NCBI GenBank assembly: GCA_017852615.1
Contig: JAFMKX010000012.1
Span: 1 to 26,028, forward strand
Source of the DNA: Pontimonas sp.
GTDB taxonomy: Bacteria; Actinomycetota; Actinomycetes; Actinomycetales; Microbacteriaceae
DNA length: 26,028 bases
Direction: 5' to 3'
The number at the start of each line of letters is the position of its first letter. Position 1 is the stretch's first letter. A program made the position numbers and the translations under genes. The notes beneath the pieces were generated by a model. That model ran no database searches. It had not been told where the DNA came from and saw nothing but the letters and a program-made list of their open reading frames with translations. This document shows positions 6,993 through 16,182 of this stretch, piece by piece.

Positions 6993-7916
6993 CTAAGCTC
7001 GCTCCAACAACCAGACCAACAGTGCCTTTTGAGCGTGGAGTCGATTCTCCGATTCATCCCAGATAACACTCTGCGGGCCATCAATAACCTCGGGTGCCAC
7101 CTCGAACCCGCGGTCAGCCGGTAAACAGTGCAAGAAAATGGCCTCGGGGGACGCCAGAGCCATCTTTTCTGCGTCCACCTGGTAGCGACCAAAGGTGGCC
7201 ACCCGCTCGGCCTTTTCGTCTTCTTTGCCCATCGATACCCAGGTGTCGGTCACGACCACATCCACACCCTGGAGCGCGGCAGCGGGGTCTTCCATCACGT
7301 GAATCGAACCGCCGGTTTTCTCAGCGATCGCGCGGGCATCGCCAATGACCGACGGGGCGGGAGAAAATTCTGCGGGACAGGCAATGCTCACGTTCATTCC
7401 CGCCGTCGCACCAGCGAGTGCGTAGCTTTGGGCCATGTTGGATCCCCCATCACCCAAGAAGGCGAGCGATAAGCCCGCCAGGGCGCCCTTGTGTTCCCTA
7501 ATCGTGAGCAAATCAGCCAATAATTGGCAGGGGTGGAAATCATCACTCAGGGCGTTAACCACCGGGACCGTAGTTCCCCGAGCCATTTCCTCGAGGCCTT
7601 CTTGCCCATAGGTCCTCCACACGATGGCGGCCACCATGCGCTCTAATACTCGCGCCGTATCCGAAGGGGTTTCCTTGCCGCCTAATTGGGAATTCGCGGT
7701 GGAAATAATCAGGGGCTGTCCACCTAAATCAGCAATTCCCACGGCAAAGGACACCCGGGTTCTGGTGGAGGACTTATCAAAAATTACCGCGACTGTCTCC
7801 GGTCCCTCCAGGGGACGCTTATCCCACCGTGCGGCTTTCATCGACACGGCCAGGTCTAAAATCTCGTGTTGTTCCGCAGGCGTGATGTCATCATCGCGGA
7901 GAAAATGGCGGGTCAT
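6993..7916 (-). CDS. argF: Ornithine carbamoyltransferase
   Basis: It condenses ornithine with carbamoyl phosphate to give citrulline. In the 307-residue protein, the carbamoyl-phosphate motif STRTR is at 50-54, HPCQ at 128-131, the ornithine-side DTWVSMG at 224-230 and HCLP at 263-266, so all key blocks are intact. Its ATG (7914-7916) overlaps the argB stop as ATGA, implying translational coupling. In corynebacteria and many relatives argD lies between argB and argF; here there is no room for it. The anabolic role is inferred from the operon. Confidence 0.96.
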   Translation of the reverse strand: MTRHFLRDDDITPAEQHEILDLAVSMKAARWDKRPLEGPETVAVIFDKSSTRTRVSFAVGIADLGGQPLIISTANSQLGGKETPSDTARVLERMVAAIVWRTYGQEGLEEMARGTTVPVVNALSDDFHPCQLLADLLTIREHKGALAGLSLAFLGDGGSNMAQSYALAGATAGMNVSIACPAEFSPAPSVIGDARAIAEKTGGSIHVMEDPAAALQGVDVVVTDTWVSMGKEDEKAERVATFGRYQVDAEKMALASPEAIFLHCLPADRGFEVAPEVIDGPQSVIWDESENRLHAQKALLVWLLERA

Positions 7917-8809
7917 GACGAAGTTACCTCGGTTCCAATGCCTTCGGTGGTGAAAGCTTCCAACAAGATGGAGTGAGCCAGTCTGCCATCAATAATGGCC
8001 GCTTTGGCCACTCCTTGGGCCACCGCGTCGTAACAAGCAGTCATTTTGGGAATCATTCCGCTTTCGAGGGTGGGAAGCAACACTGCTAATTCCTCCAAGG
8101 AAATGCTCGAAATGATCGAATCCGTCGAGGGCCACTGCGCATAGAGGCCACCCACATCGGTCAGAAGAACGAGCTTGTCGGCCCGCAATGCAATGGCTAG
8201 CGCCGCTGCCGCGGCATCTGCATTGACGTTGAGAATCGAGGCGCCATCGTCACTGGGCGAAATCGAGGAAATAATTGGGATCTTTCCCTCGGCGATCAGG
8301 CGCTGGATACTCGAGGGGTCCACACTCACCACATCCCCCACATGGCCCAGGTCGACATCGACACCATCCACGACCATGGCACGTTTAGCCGCCCGGAAAA
8401 GACCCTCATCTTCGCCAGAGCGCACGATGGCTACCTCGGCATGGGTATTAATCCGCCGTGCTAAATCAGCACTGATGCCCTCCCGCAGAACATCGCGGAC
8501 AATGGGGATTGCCTCGGTGGTGGTCACCCGGTAGCCACCTCGAAACTCGCTGTCAATTCCGCGCTCAGCAAGCGCCTGAGATATCTGGGGGCCACCTCCG
8601 TGGACCACGACCGGGTGCACTCCCACAGTGGCCAGAAACACCATGTCATCGGCGAAAGCTTGAAGAAGTTCGTCATCGACCATGGCGTTTCCGCCGAGCT
8701 TGACGACAAATATGCTCCCCTGGAACCTTCGCATCCAGGGCAATGCTTCGGTCAGGGTGGCGGCTTTGAGAAAGGCTTCCGCGTGCGAGGTCATATCGTT
8801 ATCGCTCAT
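7913..8809 (-). CDS. argB: Acetylglutamate kinase
   Basis: It phosphorylates N-acetylglutamate, normally the controlled step of the acetyl-cycle arginine pathway. Of 298 residues, KLGGNAM (37-43) and VHGGGPQ (69-75) are the phosphate- and substrate-binding glycine motifs. The N-terminal stretch before them (about residues 8-30, AEAFLKAATLTEALPWMRRF) matches the mobile helix of arginine-inhibited hexameric kinases, so feedback inhibition by arginine is likely (inference from family knowledge). The ATG overlaps the argJ stop by one base (TGATG) and its own stop overlaps argF. The final 25 or so residues include TTEGIGT, typical of the family C-terminus. Confidence 0.95.
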   Translation of the reverse strand: MSDNDMTSHAEAFLKAATLTEALPWMRRFQGSIFVVKLGGNAMVDDELLQAFADDMVFLATVGVHPVVVHGGGPQISQALAERGIDSEFRGGYRVTTTEAIPIVRDVLREGISADLARRINTHAEVAIVRSGEDEGLFRAAKRAMVVDGVDVDLGHVGDVVSVDPSSIQRLIAEGKIPIISSISPSDDGASILNVNADAAAAALAIALRADKLVLLTDVGGLYAQWPSTDSIISSISLEELAVLLPTLESGMIPKMTACYDAVAQGVAKAAIIDGRLAHSILLEAFTTEGIGTEVTSS

Positions 8810-9981
8810 CAGCTCGAATACGCGCTGTTTTCGTGGACGTAGTCATGGGTGAGGTCATTCGTCCAAATCGTGGCCGACTCCCTCCCCGCGGCTAAGTCGA
8901 TCAAGACATGGGTTGCCCTGGGGGACAAATCCACTTCACTGCGGGGTCGGTCGCCCCCGCCGGCATGACACACCCGAACGCCATTGATGCTGACGTCGAT
9001 AGCGTAAACATCTCCCGCCACATCAACGGTGCCAATCGCTGCCAAGACCCTGCCCCAATTGGGATCCCTGCCAAAAATAGCGGCCTTAAACAGGTTGCTT
9101 CGCGCCACAGCGCGTCCCACCGCAAGCGCGTCTTCTTCACTTGCTGCCGAGACCACCTCAATGGTGATGTCGTGGCTAGAGCCTTCAGCATCAGCCAACA
9201 ACTGGGCAGCCAAGTCTTGACACACCGCAAGAACACCTTCGCGAAACACAGGAATCGGAGGGGTAATCCCGCTGGCACCCGAAGCCATCAGCGTGACCTG
9301 ATCGTTGGTGGACATGCATCCATCGGAGTCCAACCGGTCAAACGTGAGCTGGGTGGCCTGGCGCAGAGCGGTATCGAGTTCGCTAGATTCCACCACCGCA
9401 TCTGTGGTGATCACGACCAACATGGTCGCAAGACCAGGCGCCAACATCCCAGCGCCTTTTGCCATTGCCCCGATAGTGACGGTTCCCTGCGGGAAGGTAA
9501 AACTCACCTGGGCCATCTTGGGCTGTGAATCCGTAGTCATAATGGCCCTAGCAGCCTCACCACCAGCGCGTTCACCACCCTCGCGATGGGCCATGGCAGC
9601 CTCAACACCGGCGAGGACTGCGCCAGCGGGTAGCTCTTCGCCTATCAACCCGGTAGAACACACCTGAATGTCCGCAGCGCCGGCATTATCCAGAAGGGAT
9701 GCTGCTTTTTCGGCGGTGGCGTGGGTCAGCTGAAAACCTTGGGGGCCGGTGAAACAGTTGGCGCCTCCGGAATTGAGCACGATGGCTCTGGCGCGGTGGG
9801 AGGTCATGGCTTGGCTGGACCACATAATGGGGTGCGCTTTGGCGCGATTGGAGGTGTAGACCGCCGCCGCGTGATCGAGGGGACCTTCGTTGACAACGAC
9901 GGTGAGGTCAAGTCCTCCACTGGCTTTGAGCCCCGCTGAGACGCTGCCAGCACTAAAACCCGCTGCTGCGGTCACACTCAC
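8809..9981 (-). CDS. argJ: Bifunctional ornithine acetyltransferase / N-acetylglutamate synthase
   Basis: It transfers the acetyl group from acetylornithine to glutamate, recycling it for the pathway; many family members also use acetyl-CoA. The self-cleavage block KGAGMLAPGLATML is at about 175-188, with Thr186 the expected new N-terminal nucleophile after the chain splits into alpha and beta parts. NSGGANCFTG (70-79) is also family-typical. It starts with GTG (9979-9981), overlapping the argC stop as GTGA. The length of 390 residues is normal. Its presence means no separate argE-type deacetylase is needed here. Confidence 0.95.
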   Translation of the reverse strand: MSVTAAAGFSAGSVSAGLKASGGLDLTVVVNEGPLDHAAAVYTSNRAKAHPIMWSSQAMTSHRARAIVLNSGGANCFTGPQGFQLTHATAEKAASLLDNAGAADIQVCSTGLIGEELPAGAVLAGVEAAMAHREGGERAGGEAARAIMTTDSQPKMAQVSFTFPQGTVTIGAMAKGAGMLAPGLATMLVVITTDAVVESSELDTALRQATQLTFDRLDSDGCMSTNDQVTLMASGASGITPPIPVFREGVLAVCQDLAAQLLADAEGSSHDITIEVVSAASEEDALAVGRAVARSNLFKAAIFGRDPNWGRVLAAIGTVDVAGDVYAIDVSINGVRVCHAGGGDRPRSEVDLSPRATHVLIDLAAGRESATIWTNDLTHDYVHENSAYSS

Positions 9982-11033
9982 GGTGCCACTCCGTTGAGGC
10001 TAAGACCGAGGGTTTCCGGAAAACCCCACACGAGATTCATGCTTTGGACGCACGCCCCGGCTGTGCCCTTGACCAGGTTATCCACCGCCGCGACCACAAA
10101 AGCGCGATTCGTGGCCTCATCCACGCCGACACCCAGGGCAAGGGTGTTACTGCCCACAACCTCACCGGTTTTGGGCAAAGTGCCCAGTGGACGCACTGTG
10201 ACGCACGCTTCGCTTTCGTAGGCTTCCCACAGCGCTTGGTGGATATCTGACGCGCTGTACTCAGAGGTGCGAATACCGCTACACGTTGCGAGTATTCCCC
10301 GAGACATCGGAACCATCACGGCACTGAGTGAGAGAGTCGTCTCCTGGCCACTGGCGTGAGCCAGGTTTTGACGAATCTCGGGAATATGACGGTGGGTTCC
10401 CCCGAGGGAATAGGCGTGAGCGGAGCCGAACAATTCTGATCCTGCTAAGTCGCTTCGAGTGCTGCGTCCAGCGCCCGAGGAGCCCACCGCTAACTGAGCA
10501 CCAAGGTCACGCGGCTCAATCATGCCGGCAGCGAGCAACGGGGCAAGCGCCAAGGTCACCGCCGTGGCATTACAGCCAGGAATGGCGAGAGCACTCGCCT
10601 CGGAGATGAGCTCACGCGAGGAAGGTCCCTGTGCTCGGGCTAGCTCCGGCATGCCATAGACGAAGGGTTCGCTAAATTCGCCGGAGTAAAAGGTGTCCCA
10701 CTCCCGGGGGTCCTCCAGGCGATGATCAGCACCCAGGTCCACCAGCAAGCGCTGGGAGCCAGATTCCCGCAGTTGTGCCCCCAGAGCTCCCGAGTGGCCA
10801 TGGGGCAACGCCAACGCCACTACGTCATGCCCGCCCAGGATCTCCAGGCTCGTTTCCTGGAAACGCAGGTGGGCATAGTCCACTAAGTGTGGATGAACAC
10901 TGGCCACACTCTCCCCCACGGCGCTGTGGGCGCACAGTGTCGTGACCTCAAATTCTGGATGCTGGGCAAGAAGCCGGGCTAGCTCGCCACCGGCATATCC
11001 ACTGGCCCCCGCGATGGCCACCCGCACTGTCAT
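9978..11033 (-). CDS. argC: N-acetyl-gamma-glutamyl-phosphate reductase
   Basis: It reduces N-acetylglutamyl phosphate to the semialdehyde with NADPH. The nucleotide-binding GASGYAGGELARLL is at 9-22, and the catalytic cysteine is Cys154 in IPGCNATA. At 351 residues it is full length. It is the first arg gene, 41 bp after pheT. Upstream, TAAGG lies about 10 nt before the ATG as a modest ribosome site. I could not identify a convincing arg promoter in the 41-bp gap, so the arg genes may be read at least partly from pheST. Confidence 0.95.
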   Translation of the reverse strand: MTVRVAIAGASGYAGGELARLLAQHPEFEVTTLCAHSAVGESVASVHPHLVDYAHLRFQETSLEILGGHDVVALALPHGHSGALGAQLRESGSQRLLVDLGADHRLEDPREWDTFYSGEFSEPFVYGMPELARAQGPSSRELISEASALAIPGCNATAVTLALAPLLAAGMIEPRDLGAQLAVGSSGAGRSTRSDLAGSELFGSAHAYSLGGTHRHIPEIRQNLAHASGQETTLSLSAVMVPMSRGILATCSGIRTSEYSASDIHQALWEAYESEACVTVRPLGTLPKTGEVVGSNTLALGVGVDEATNRAFVVAAVDNLVKGTAGACVQSMNLVWGFPETLGLSLNGVAP

Positions 11034-11074
11034 AGGACAACCTTAGACCAGTTATTGAAGGTCACTCGATGGAA

Positions 11075-13585
11075 TTAAGCGCGAAGTGTGGCGCCATGGC
11101 GCGAGGCGGCAAGTGCCACTCCGGCCTCTTTGGCTTCGGTCGCCTCAGCCTGAGTCAAAGTTCCCTCACTGGATCTAAAACGCAGGGCAAACGTCAAAGA
11201 CTTGAACCCTTCGTCTATCCCGGCACCGCGGTAATCATCGACTAGGTGCAGGCTCTCCATGAGCTCCCCAGCGCCCTCACGCAGCGCTGCGGCAAGCTCA
11301 GCGGCACTGACAGAGTCACTCACCACCAGCGAAACATCTTGCGTGGCAGCAGGGAATACCGAGATTGGATGCGCGATGTGAGGTGCCCCATCGCTCTGTA
11401 CTAAGACCGCATCGACATCGATTTCACACACCGAAACCCGCTCGGGTAGGTCATGCGCTCTGGCCAGCGAAGGCAGCAACTCGCCCACTCGGCCCACAAC
11501 GCTAGACCCCCAGAGCACCTGGGCATATCGGCCGGGATGAAAAGCCGGGTGAGTAGCACTGGCAAGCTCGAAAGTTACCCCAAGAGCAGTGCCGATGAGA
11601 TTCACCACATCAAGGGCATCCCCCACATCGCTGCTGCGGGCCTCGAGCCCGGGTGAGCGTGAGGTGGAATCCCCTAAGAAAAGGGCGCCCACAGACCACG
11701 GCTGATGGCCAATCGAGGCAGATAACTCTTCCAAGATTTTCTCGCTAGGTCGCTCATTACCGACCGGAATAGTGCTTGTCCCCAGGTCTGTGGACCCCGG
11801 CACAAAGACCAATCCCGTTTCATACAATGCTTGGGAGGTAAACCCTCGGGAATAATTTCGGTGCGCTGTGGCCAGCAGACCCGGGATCAACGACACCCGC
11901 ATGCGATTGGTAGCCAAGTCCAGAGCGTTGGCCACCGTTATTCCCCCGGCGACATCCTCGAGAGAAAAAGTGTCGTTTGCCTGGGCTGAGACAAAGGGGT
12001 AGGACAAGACCTCGGTCGCTCCCCAGGCAGCAAGAGAATGTGACACCCGTCGGCGAGCTTTTTGCTCAGCGCTCAGACCGCGACCCGGCGGAGCGGTGGG
12101 CAACACCGACGCGATGGTGTCATACCCCACGATCCGGGCGACTTCTTCGACCAATCCAGGAGCGTCCACAAGGTCTGGGCGCCAACTAGGAGGTGTGACG
12201 AGGAAACCATTCTCCGTGGGGACCACGGTGGCGCCAATGTCGAGCAAAATCGTGCGGGTATCGTCACCAGAAACATCCATCCCCGCCAGATCAGCCACTG
12301 CATTCTTGGCTAAAGCCAGCTCAGGCATGACACCGGCAGTCTCCGAGATCACCCGCGAACCCAGAGAATCTCTGGTGCCACCAGCGTATTTCTCCAGCAA
12401 CTCGACGGCACGCTCGGCCGCGGCTTCGGCGACGAGGGGGTCTACTCCCCGAGAGAAACGCTTAGAGGCTTCACTGGGTAATTTGTGACGGCGCTGGGTT
12501 CGTTGGATAGTCACCGGCTCGAAACCAGCTGCCTCAATCAAGACAGTGGTACTGGCATCGGTAATTTCGGTACTGAGCCCACCCATGACACCGGCCATGC
12601 CAATCGGGCCCGAGTCGTCGGTAATTAGTAGGTCCTCGGCAAAGAGCTCACGCTCCACGCCATCGAGGGTTGTGAGTTTTTCTCCCGAACGAGCACGTCG
12701 CACGGTGATGCCACCGCTGAGCCGATCAAGGTCATACGCGTGCAAAGGCTGCCCCAACTCCAACATCACGTAGTTGGTGATGTCTACCGGGAGTGAAATA
12801 GAGCGCATACCGGCCAACGACAGTCGCGACACCATCCATGCCGGTGTTGGCTTAGTGGGATCAATCCCTCGCACAGCTCGCGTGATGAACACCTCACACC
12901 CCACGACACCTCGCACCGGGGACTCATCGTTAATCACAACGGGGAAGCCGCTTCCTTCTCCCGGTGTGATGGCCAACGCTGGATCGCGAAAAGCTGCTCC
13001 GGTGGCATGGTGATACTCCCGGGCAATACCCCTCATCGACAGCGCATAGCCACGATCTGGAGTGACGTTTACTTCACACGCCACATCACCAAGCCCCAGC
13101 AAAGAAATCGCATCGGTGCCCACGGGTTCGTCGATTCCCAGGCTCTCCAGTAGCAAAATTCCATCGTGTTCATCGCCTAACCCAAGCTCCCTGGCCGAGG
13201 CGATCATGCCATCAGAAATATGCCCATAGGTTTTTCGCGAGGTAATGGGAAAAGGCCCTGGCAATACGGAGCCGGGAAGGGCGACCACCACACGATCACC
13301 TTGCTCAAAATTGCCCGCTCCACAGACGATCCCGCGAATGGCCGGGGCATCGGGGGCATCTTCGTTGGACACCCGAACCTGACACCACCGAATTGTCTTG
13401 CCATTGCTTTGTTCCTCGGCGACAAACTCGAGTACTTCCCCGACGACGACCGGGCCGCTAATCTCGCTGCGATGAATAGCCTCTTCTTCCAAGCCAATCG
13501 ACACCAGGGAGTGGTGAACATCTTCGGGCGTAATCGAATCAGGCAACTCAACAAATTCGCCCAACCATCTCAGAGGAATACGCAT
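11075..13585 (-). CDS. pheT: Phenylalanyl-tRNA synthetase beta subunit
   Basis: This is the large subunit of the alpha2-beta2 enzyme that charges tRNA-Phe and edits Tyr mischarging. In the 836-residue protein, an EMAP/OB-type tRNA-binding domain lies at about 40-155 (VVGEVLEF to ISDGMIASARELGLG), B3/B4 editing and B5 domains are central (VDITNYVMLELGQPLHAYD; SEASKRFSRGVDP), and a ferredoxin-like anticodon-binding domain forms the last 95 or so residues (HPISVFPAATQDVSLVV). The ATG overlaps the pheS stop by one base (TAATG), giving coupled synthesis of the two subunits. The argC gene follows after 41 bp. Confidence 0.97.
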   Translation of the reverse strand: MRIPLRWLGEFVELPDSITPEDVHHSLVSIGLEEEAIHRSEISGPVVVGEVLEFVAEEQSNGKTIRWCQVRVSNEDAPDAPAIRGIVCGAGNFEQGDRVVVALPGSVLPGPFPITSRKTYGHISDGMIASARELGLGDEHDGILLLESLGIDEPVGTDAISLLGLGDVACEVNVTPDRGYALSMRGIAREYHHATGAAFRDPALAITPGEGSGFPVVINDESPVRGVVGCEVFITRAVRGIDPTKPTPAWMVSRLSLAGMRSISLPVDITNYVMLELGQPLHAYDLDRLSGGITVRRARSGEKLTTLDGVERELFAEDLLITDDSGPIGMAGVMGGLSTEITDASTTVLIEAAGFEPVTIQRTQRRHKLPSEASKRFSRGVDPLVAEAAAERAVELLEKYAGGTRDSLGSRVISETAGVMPELALAKNAVADLAGMDVSGDDTRTILLDIGATVVPTENGFLVTPPSWRPDLVDAPGLVEEVARIVGYDTIASVLPTAPPGRGLSAEQKARRRVSHSLAAWGATEVLSYPFVSAQANDTFSLEDVAGGITVANALDLATNRMRVSLIPGLLATAHRNYSRGFTSQALYETGLVFVPGSTDLGTSTIPVGNERPSEKILEELSASIGHQPWSVGALFLGDSTSRSPGLEARSSDVGDALDVVNLIGTALGVTFELASATHPAFHPGRYAQVLWGSSVVGRVGELLPSLARAHDLPERVSVCEIDVDAVLVQSDGAPHIAHPISVFPAATQDVSLVVSDSVSAAELAAALREGAGELMESLHLVDDYRGAGIDEGFKSLTFALRFRSSEGTLTQAEATEAKEAGVALAASRHGATLRA

Positions 13586-14625
13586 TAGACAGCCATCCCA
13601 AACTGCTGAGAAAAACGCACGTCACCCTCGACCATGTCGCGCATGTCCTGGACGTTGTTTCTAAACATCAACGTTCGCTCGATTCCCATTCCAAAGGCAA
13701 AACCCTGATATTCATCGGGATCAATTCCTGCCGCCCTCAAGACATTGCGATTCACCATTCCGCAACCGCCCCATTCAATCCAGCGCGCTCCCCCGCTGAA
13801 CGTGGGGTGCCAGATATCAAGCTCAGCGCTGGGCTCGGTGAAAGGAAAGTAGTTTGCCCGCAAACGAATCTTTGCTCCTTCGCCAAACATTGCCCTAGCC
13901 AAATGCTCCAGGGTTCCGCGCAAATGTGCCATGGTCAGACCCTTATCAATCGCAATGCCCTCAATTTGGTGAAATACGGGGGTGTGGGTGGCATCAAGTT
14001 CATCGGTCCGATACACCCGACCCGGCGCCACCACGTAGACCGGAAGCTCCCTGGCGAGCAGAGACCTAATTTGAACCGGCGAGGTGTGGGTGCGCAGCAA
14101 GACGTGGCGATCCACCGGCTCGATGAAAAAAGTATCTTGCAAAGCCCTCGCCGGGTGATCCTCATCAAAGTTCAGGGCATCAAAGTTGAACCATTCATGC
14201 TCGAGCTCAGGGCCTTCGGCTATTTCCCAGCCCATCGCGACGAAGACATCGGCCATATCTTCCATCAACATGGTCAAGGGGTGGCGAGCACCGCGGGGCC
14301 TTCTGGGCCCCACCGAGGTAAGGTCCAGGCGTTCCTCGCTCAAGCGAGCCGACTCTTCGAGGGATTCAAGCTCGCTCTCCCGGGCCGCAAAAGCACTGCT
14401 CACCTGAGCTTTGGCCTCACCCATCATCTTTCCCGCAGCAGCTTTGGATTCTGAGGGAAGATCGCGCAACGTGGCATTCATGTGAGCCAGTGTCGAATGC
14501 TCACCCAGGTGCTCGGTTTTGGCCTTTTTCAGATCGGCAAGACTCGCTGATGCACTCACAGCGGAGACCGCTGCGTCCACCGCCACCTGGACGTTTTTTT
14601 CCGTGATTTCAAAAGTCTTCGACAC
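13585..14625 (-). CDS. pheS: Phenylalanyl-tRNA synthetase alpha subunit
   Basis: This is the catalytic subunit of PheRS. It has an N-terminal coiled-coil tRNA-binding region (about the first 85 residues), then the class II core with PRRPRGARHPLT, RTHTSPVQIR, PVFHQIEG and motif 3 in GMGIERTLMFRNNVQDMRD. I chose GTG at 14625 (346 residues), because the longer reading frame from 14706 adds 27 non-conserved residues and overlaps the methylase gene. No strong ribosome site is visible for either, so the start is open. It lies 44 bp after the RNA methylase gene and overlaps pheT. Confidence 0.95.
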   Translation of the reverse strand: MSKTFEITEKNVQVAVDAAVSAVSASASLADLKKAKTEHLGEHSTLAHMNATLRDLPSESKAAAGKMMGEAKAQVSSAFAARESELESLEESARLSEERLDLTSVGPRRPRGARHPLTMLMEDMADVFVAMGWEIAEGPELEHEWFNFDALNFDEDHPARALQDTFFIEPVDRHVLLRTHTSPVQIRSLLARELPVYVVAPGRVYRTDELDATHTPVFHQIEGIAIDKGLTMAHLRGTLEHLARAMFGEGAKIRLRANYFPFTEPSAELDIWHPTFSGGARWIEWGGCGMVNRNVLRAAGIDPDEYQGFAFGMGIERTLMFRNNVQDMRDMVEGDVRFSQQFGMAV

Positions 14626-14669
14626 GAGCAAGAAGTCTACTGGGCTAGTCGCCGTGGACCCAGGAGGCT

Positions 14670-15470
14670 CTAGGCCCGCTGGGCAAATGCTGCCTCGTAG
14701 AGACAAATCGCAGCGGCAGTGGGAAGGCTCAAAGACTCTGCTTGCCCGTAGAGGGGAACGGCCACCACCTGGTCAGCCACACTTTCTGCTTCCGCAGACA
14801 AGCCATGGGCTTCATTTCCTAACAACCAGGCCAAAGGCTTCGCCAGGGATCCCTCATCGCGCAGACTCACCAGATCGCGGCCACCGGCATCAGCGGCATA
14901 GACCACGAGACCCGCTGCCTGAATATCGGCGATGGCGTGGACTAGGTCAGCTCGGTGAACAAGCGGAATATGGAAAATACTGCCCGTGGAGGCCCGCACA
15001 ACTTTCGGGTTATAGACATCGACACTCTCCGCAGTGACCACCACAGCATCGGCACCGGCAGCATCGGCAGTGCGCATGATGTTTCCGACATTGCCCGGAT
15101 CTTTCACTTCGTGAAGCACCACAATATGGCGCGCCCCTCGAGCTAAGACGGTGGCTAAATCCTGGGAAAGAAACTGGCACACCGCAACGATGCCCTGGGG
15201 TGTGACCGTATCGGCCATGTGATGGAGCACCGCATCGCTGACGAGGGAAAGCTCGATGCCTTCTGACTGCGCCAGTGTCACCAATTCCGGGTGTCGATCA
15301 CGCGCTGCCGTTGTGAGGAAAATGTCCACCACGAGCTCGGGGCGATGGGTCAGAGCCTCTCGCACAGCCTGAGGGCCTTCTGCCAGAAAAAGCTGTGCTT
15401 CCATGCGTCGCTGCTTCTTGGCAAGCTTCGCCACAGCGCGAACTCTGGGAGAGCGAGGGTTGTCTAACAC
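14670..15470 (-). CDS. SpoU/TrmH-family RNA 2'-O-methyltransferase
   Basis: This is a probable S-adenosylmethionine-dependent methylase acting on the ribose of a rRNA or tRNA nucleotide. In the 266-residue protein, an N-terminal substrate-binding domain (about 1-105, starting LDNPRSPRVRAVAKLAKKQRR) is followed by the knotted SPOUT domain: motif 1 VKDPGNVGNIMRTADAAGADAVV, motif 2 LLGNEAHGL and motif 3 VPLYGQAESLSLPTAAAICLYE. In motif 3 the usual ESLN is ESLS. The start is GTG (15468-15470). It sits between rplT and pheS, consistent with a ribosomal RNA target, though the exact site cannot be told from sequence. Confidence 0.9.
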   Translation of the reverse strand: MLDNPRSPRVRAVAKLAKKQRRMEAQLFLAEGPQAVREALTHRPELVVDIFLTTAARDRHPELVTLAQSEGIELSLVSDAVLHHMADTVTPQGIVAVCQFLSQDLATVLARGARHIVVLHEVKDPGNVGNIMRTADAAGADAVVVTAESVDVYNPKVVRASTGSIFHIPLVHRADLVHAIADIQAAGLVVYAADAGGRDLVSLRDEGSLAKPLAWLLGNEAHGLSAEAESVADQVVAVPLYGQAESLSLPTAAAICLYEAAFAQRA

Positions 15471-15535
15471 GTAGCTAGCGTATGAGCTAGAGCTGACTAA
15501 CCGGGGAAGGCTCGCTTAACTCCGGGCAAAGCACA

Positions 15536-15562
15536 GGGGCCGCACACCAGGTGTGCGACCCC
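15536..15562 (-). terminator. Terminator hairpin after rplT
   Basis: GGGG-x-CGCACACC pairs with GGTGTGCG-x-CCCC, a 12-bp GC-rich stem with one mismatch and a tiny loop, 14 nt after the rplT stop. A real T-tract is missing, as is common in actinobacteria. It probably ends the infC-rpmI-rplT transcript and separates it from the RNA methylase gene. Confidence 0.7.
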
Positions 15563-15576
15563 TTGAAGAGCTTGAC

Positions 15577-15963
15577 CTAGGAAGCTACGGCAGGTGCCGA
15601 AGTGTCCTTGGGTAGAGCCTTTTTGGCTTCCTGGACCAGAGTGGCGAAAGCAGCGGGTTCGTTCACAGCAAGCTCAGCGAGCATGCGACGATCCACCTCA
15701 ATACCAGCCAAACCAAGTCCCTGGATGAAACGGTTGTAGGTCAAGCCATTTGCACGCGATCCTGCGTTGATGCGCTGAATCCACAGACGACGGAAGTCAC
15801 CCTTGCGTGCGCGACGGTCGCGGTAGCTATAGACGAGCGAGTGAATGACCTGCTCTTTAGCCTTACGGTACAGACGTGAGCGCTGCCCGCGGTATCCCTT
15901 AGCGCGTTCGAGAACAACCCGACGCTTCTTGTGTGCGTTGACCGCATTTTTTACCCTTGCCAT
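15577..15963 (-). CDS. rplT: 50S ribosomal protein L20
   Basis: An early-assembly protein of the large ribosomal subunit that binds 23S rRNA. The 128-residue sequence starts MARVKNAVNAHKKRRVVLERAKGY and contains RDRRARKGDFRRLWIQRINAG and NGLTYNRFI, all highly conserved in L20. It lies 24 bp after rpmI with an AAGGAAAAG ribosome site. The last 13 or so residues form a short Ala/Pro/Ser-rich tail. It is followed by a strong hairpin. In some bacteria L20 binds its own mRNA leader; I see no clear L20 mimic here. Confidence 0.98.
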   Translation of the reverse strand: MARVKNAVNAHKKRRVVLERAKGYRGQRSRLYRKAKEQVIHSLVYSYRDRRARKGDFRRLWIQRINAGSRANGLTYNRFIQGLGLAGIEVDRRMLAELAVNEPAAFATLVQEAKKALPKDTSAPAVAS

Positions 15964-15987
15964 GATTCTTTTCCTTCGCTTCTGGGA

Positions 15988-16182
15988 CTACTTGGAGAGC
16001 AGCTTCTTGATGACCTTGGCGTTTGCCGGGGCGAGGACCTGCTCCTGGTTGAGGCGGCGGGTTACTCGGCTGGATTTCTTTTCCAGGTTGTGACGCATAC
16101 CAGCGCCCTGCTTCATGATCTTTCCGGAACCGGTGACTTTGAAGCGTTTCTTGGCGCCCGAATGGCTTTTTTGCTTAGGCAT
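15988..16182 (-). CDS. rpmI: 50S ribosomal protein L35
   Basis: A small basic protein of the large ribosomal subunit. The 64-residue sequence shows MPKQKSHSGAKKRFKVTGSGK and the C-terminal VIKKLLSK, both diagnostic of L35. Its ATG (16180-16182) lies inside the end of infC, overlapping it by 8 bp, so translation is probably coupled. rplT follows after 24 bp. Confidence 0.98.
   Translation of the reverse strand: MPKQKSHSGAKKRFKVTGSGKIMKQGAGMRHNLEKKSSRVTRRLNQEQVLAPANAKVIKKLLSK

Noticed and set aside
11034..11074. Dedicated arg promoter upstream of argC
   Set aside because: Only weak hexamer matches are visible in the 41-bp gap; read-through from pheST is equally likely.
14626..14706. 27-residue N-terminal extension of pheS
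   Set aside because: It overlaps the methylase gene and is unlike PheS N-termini.
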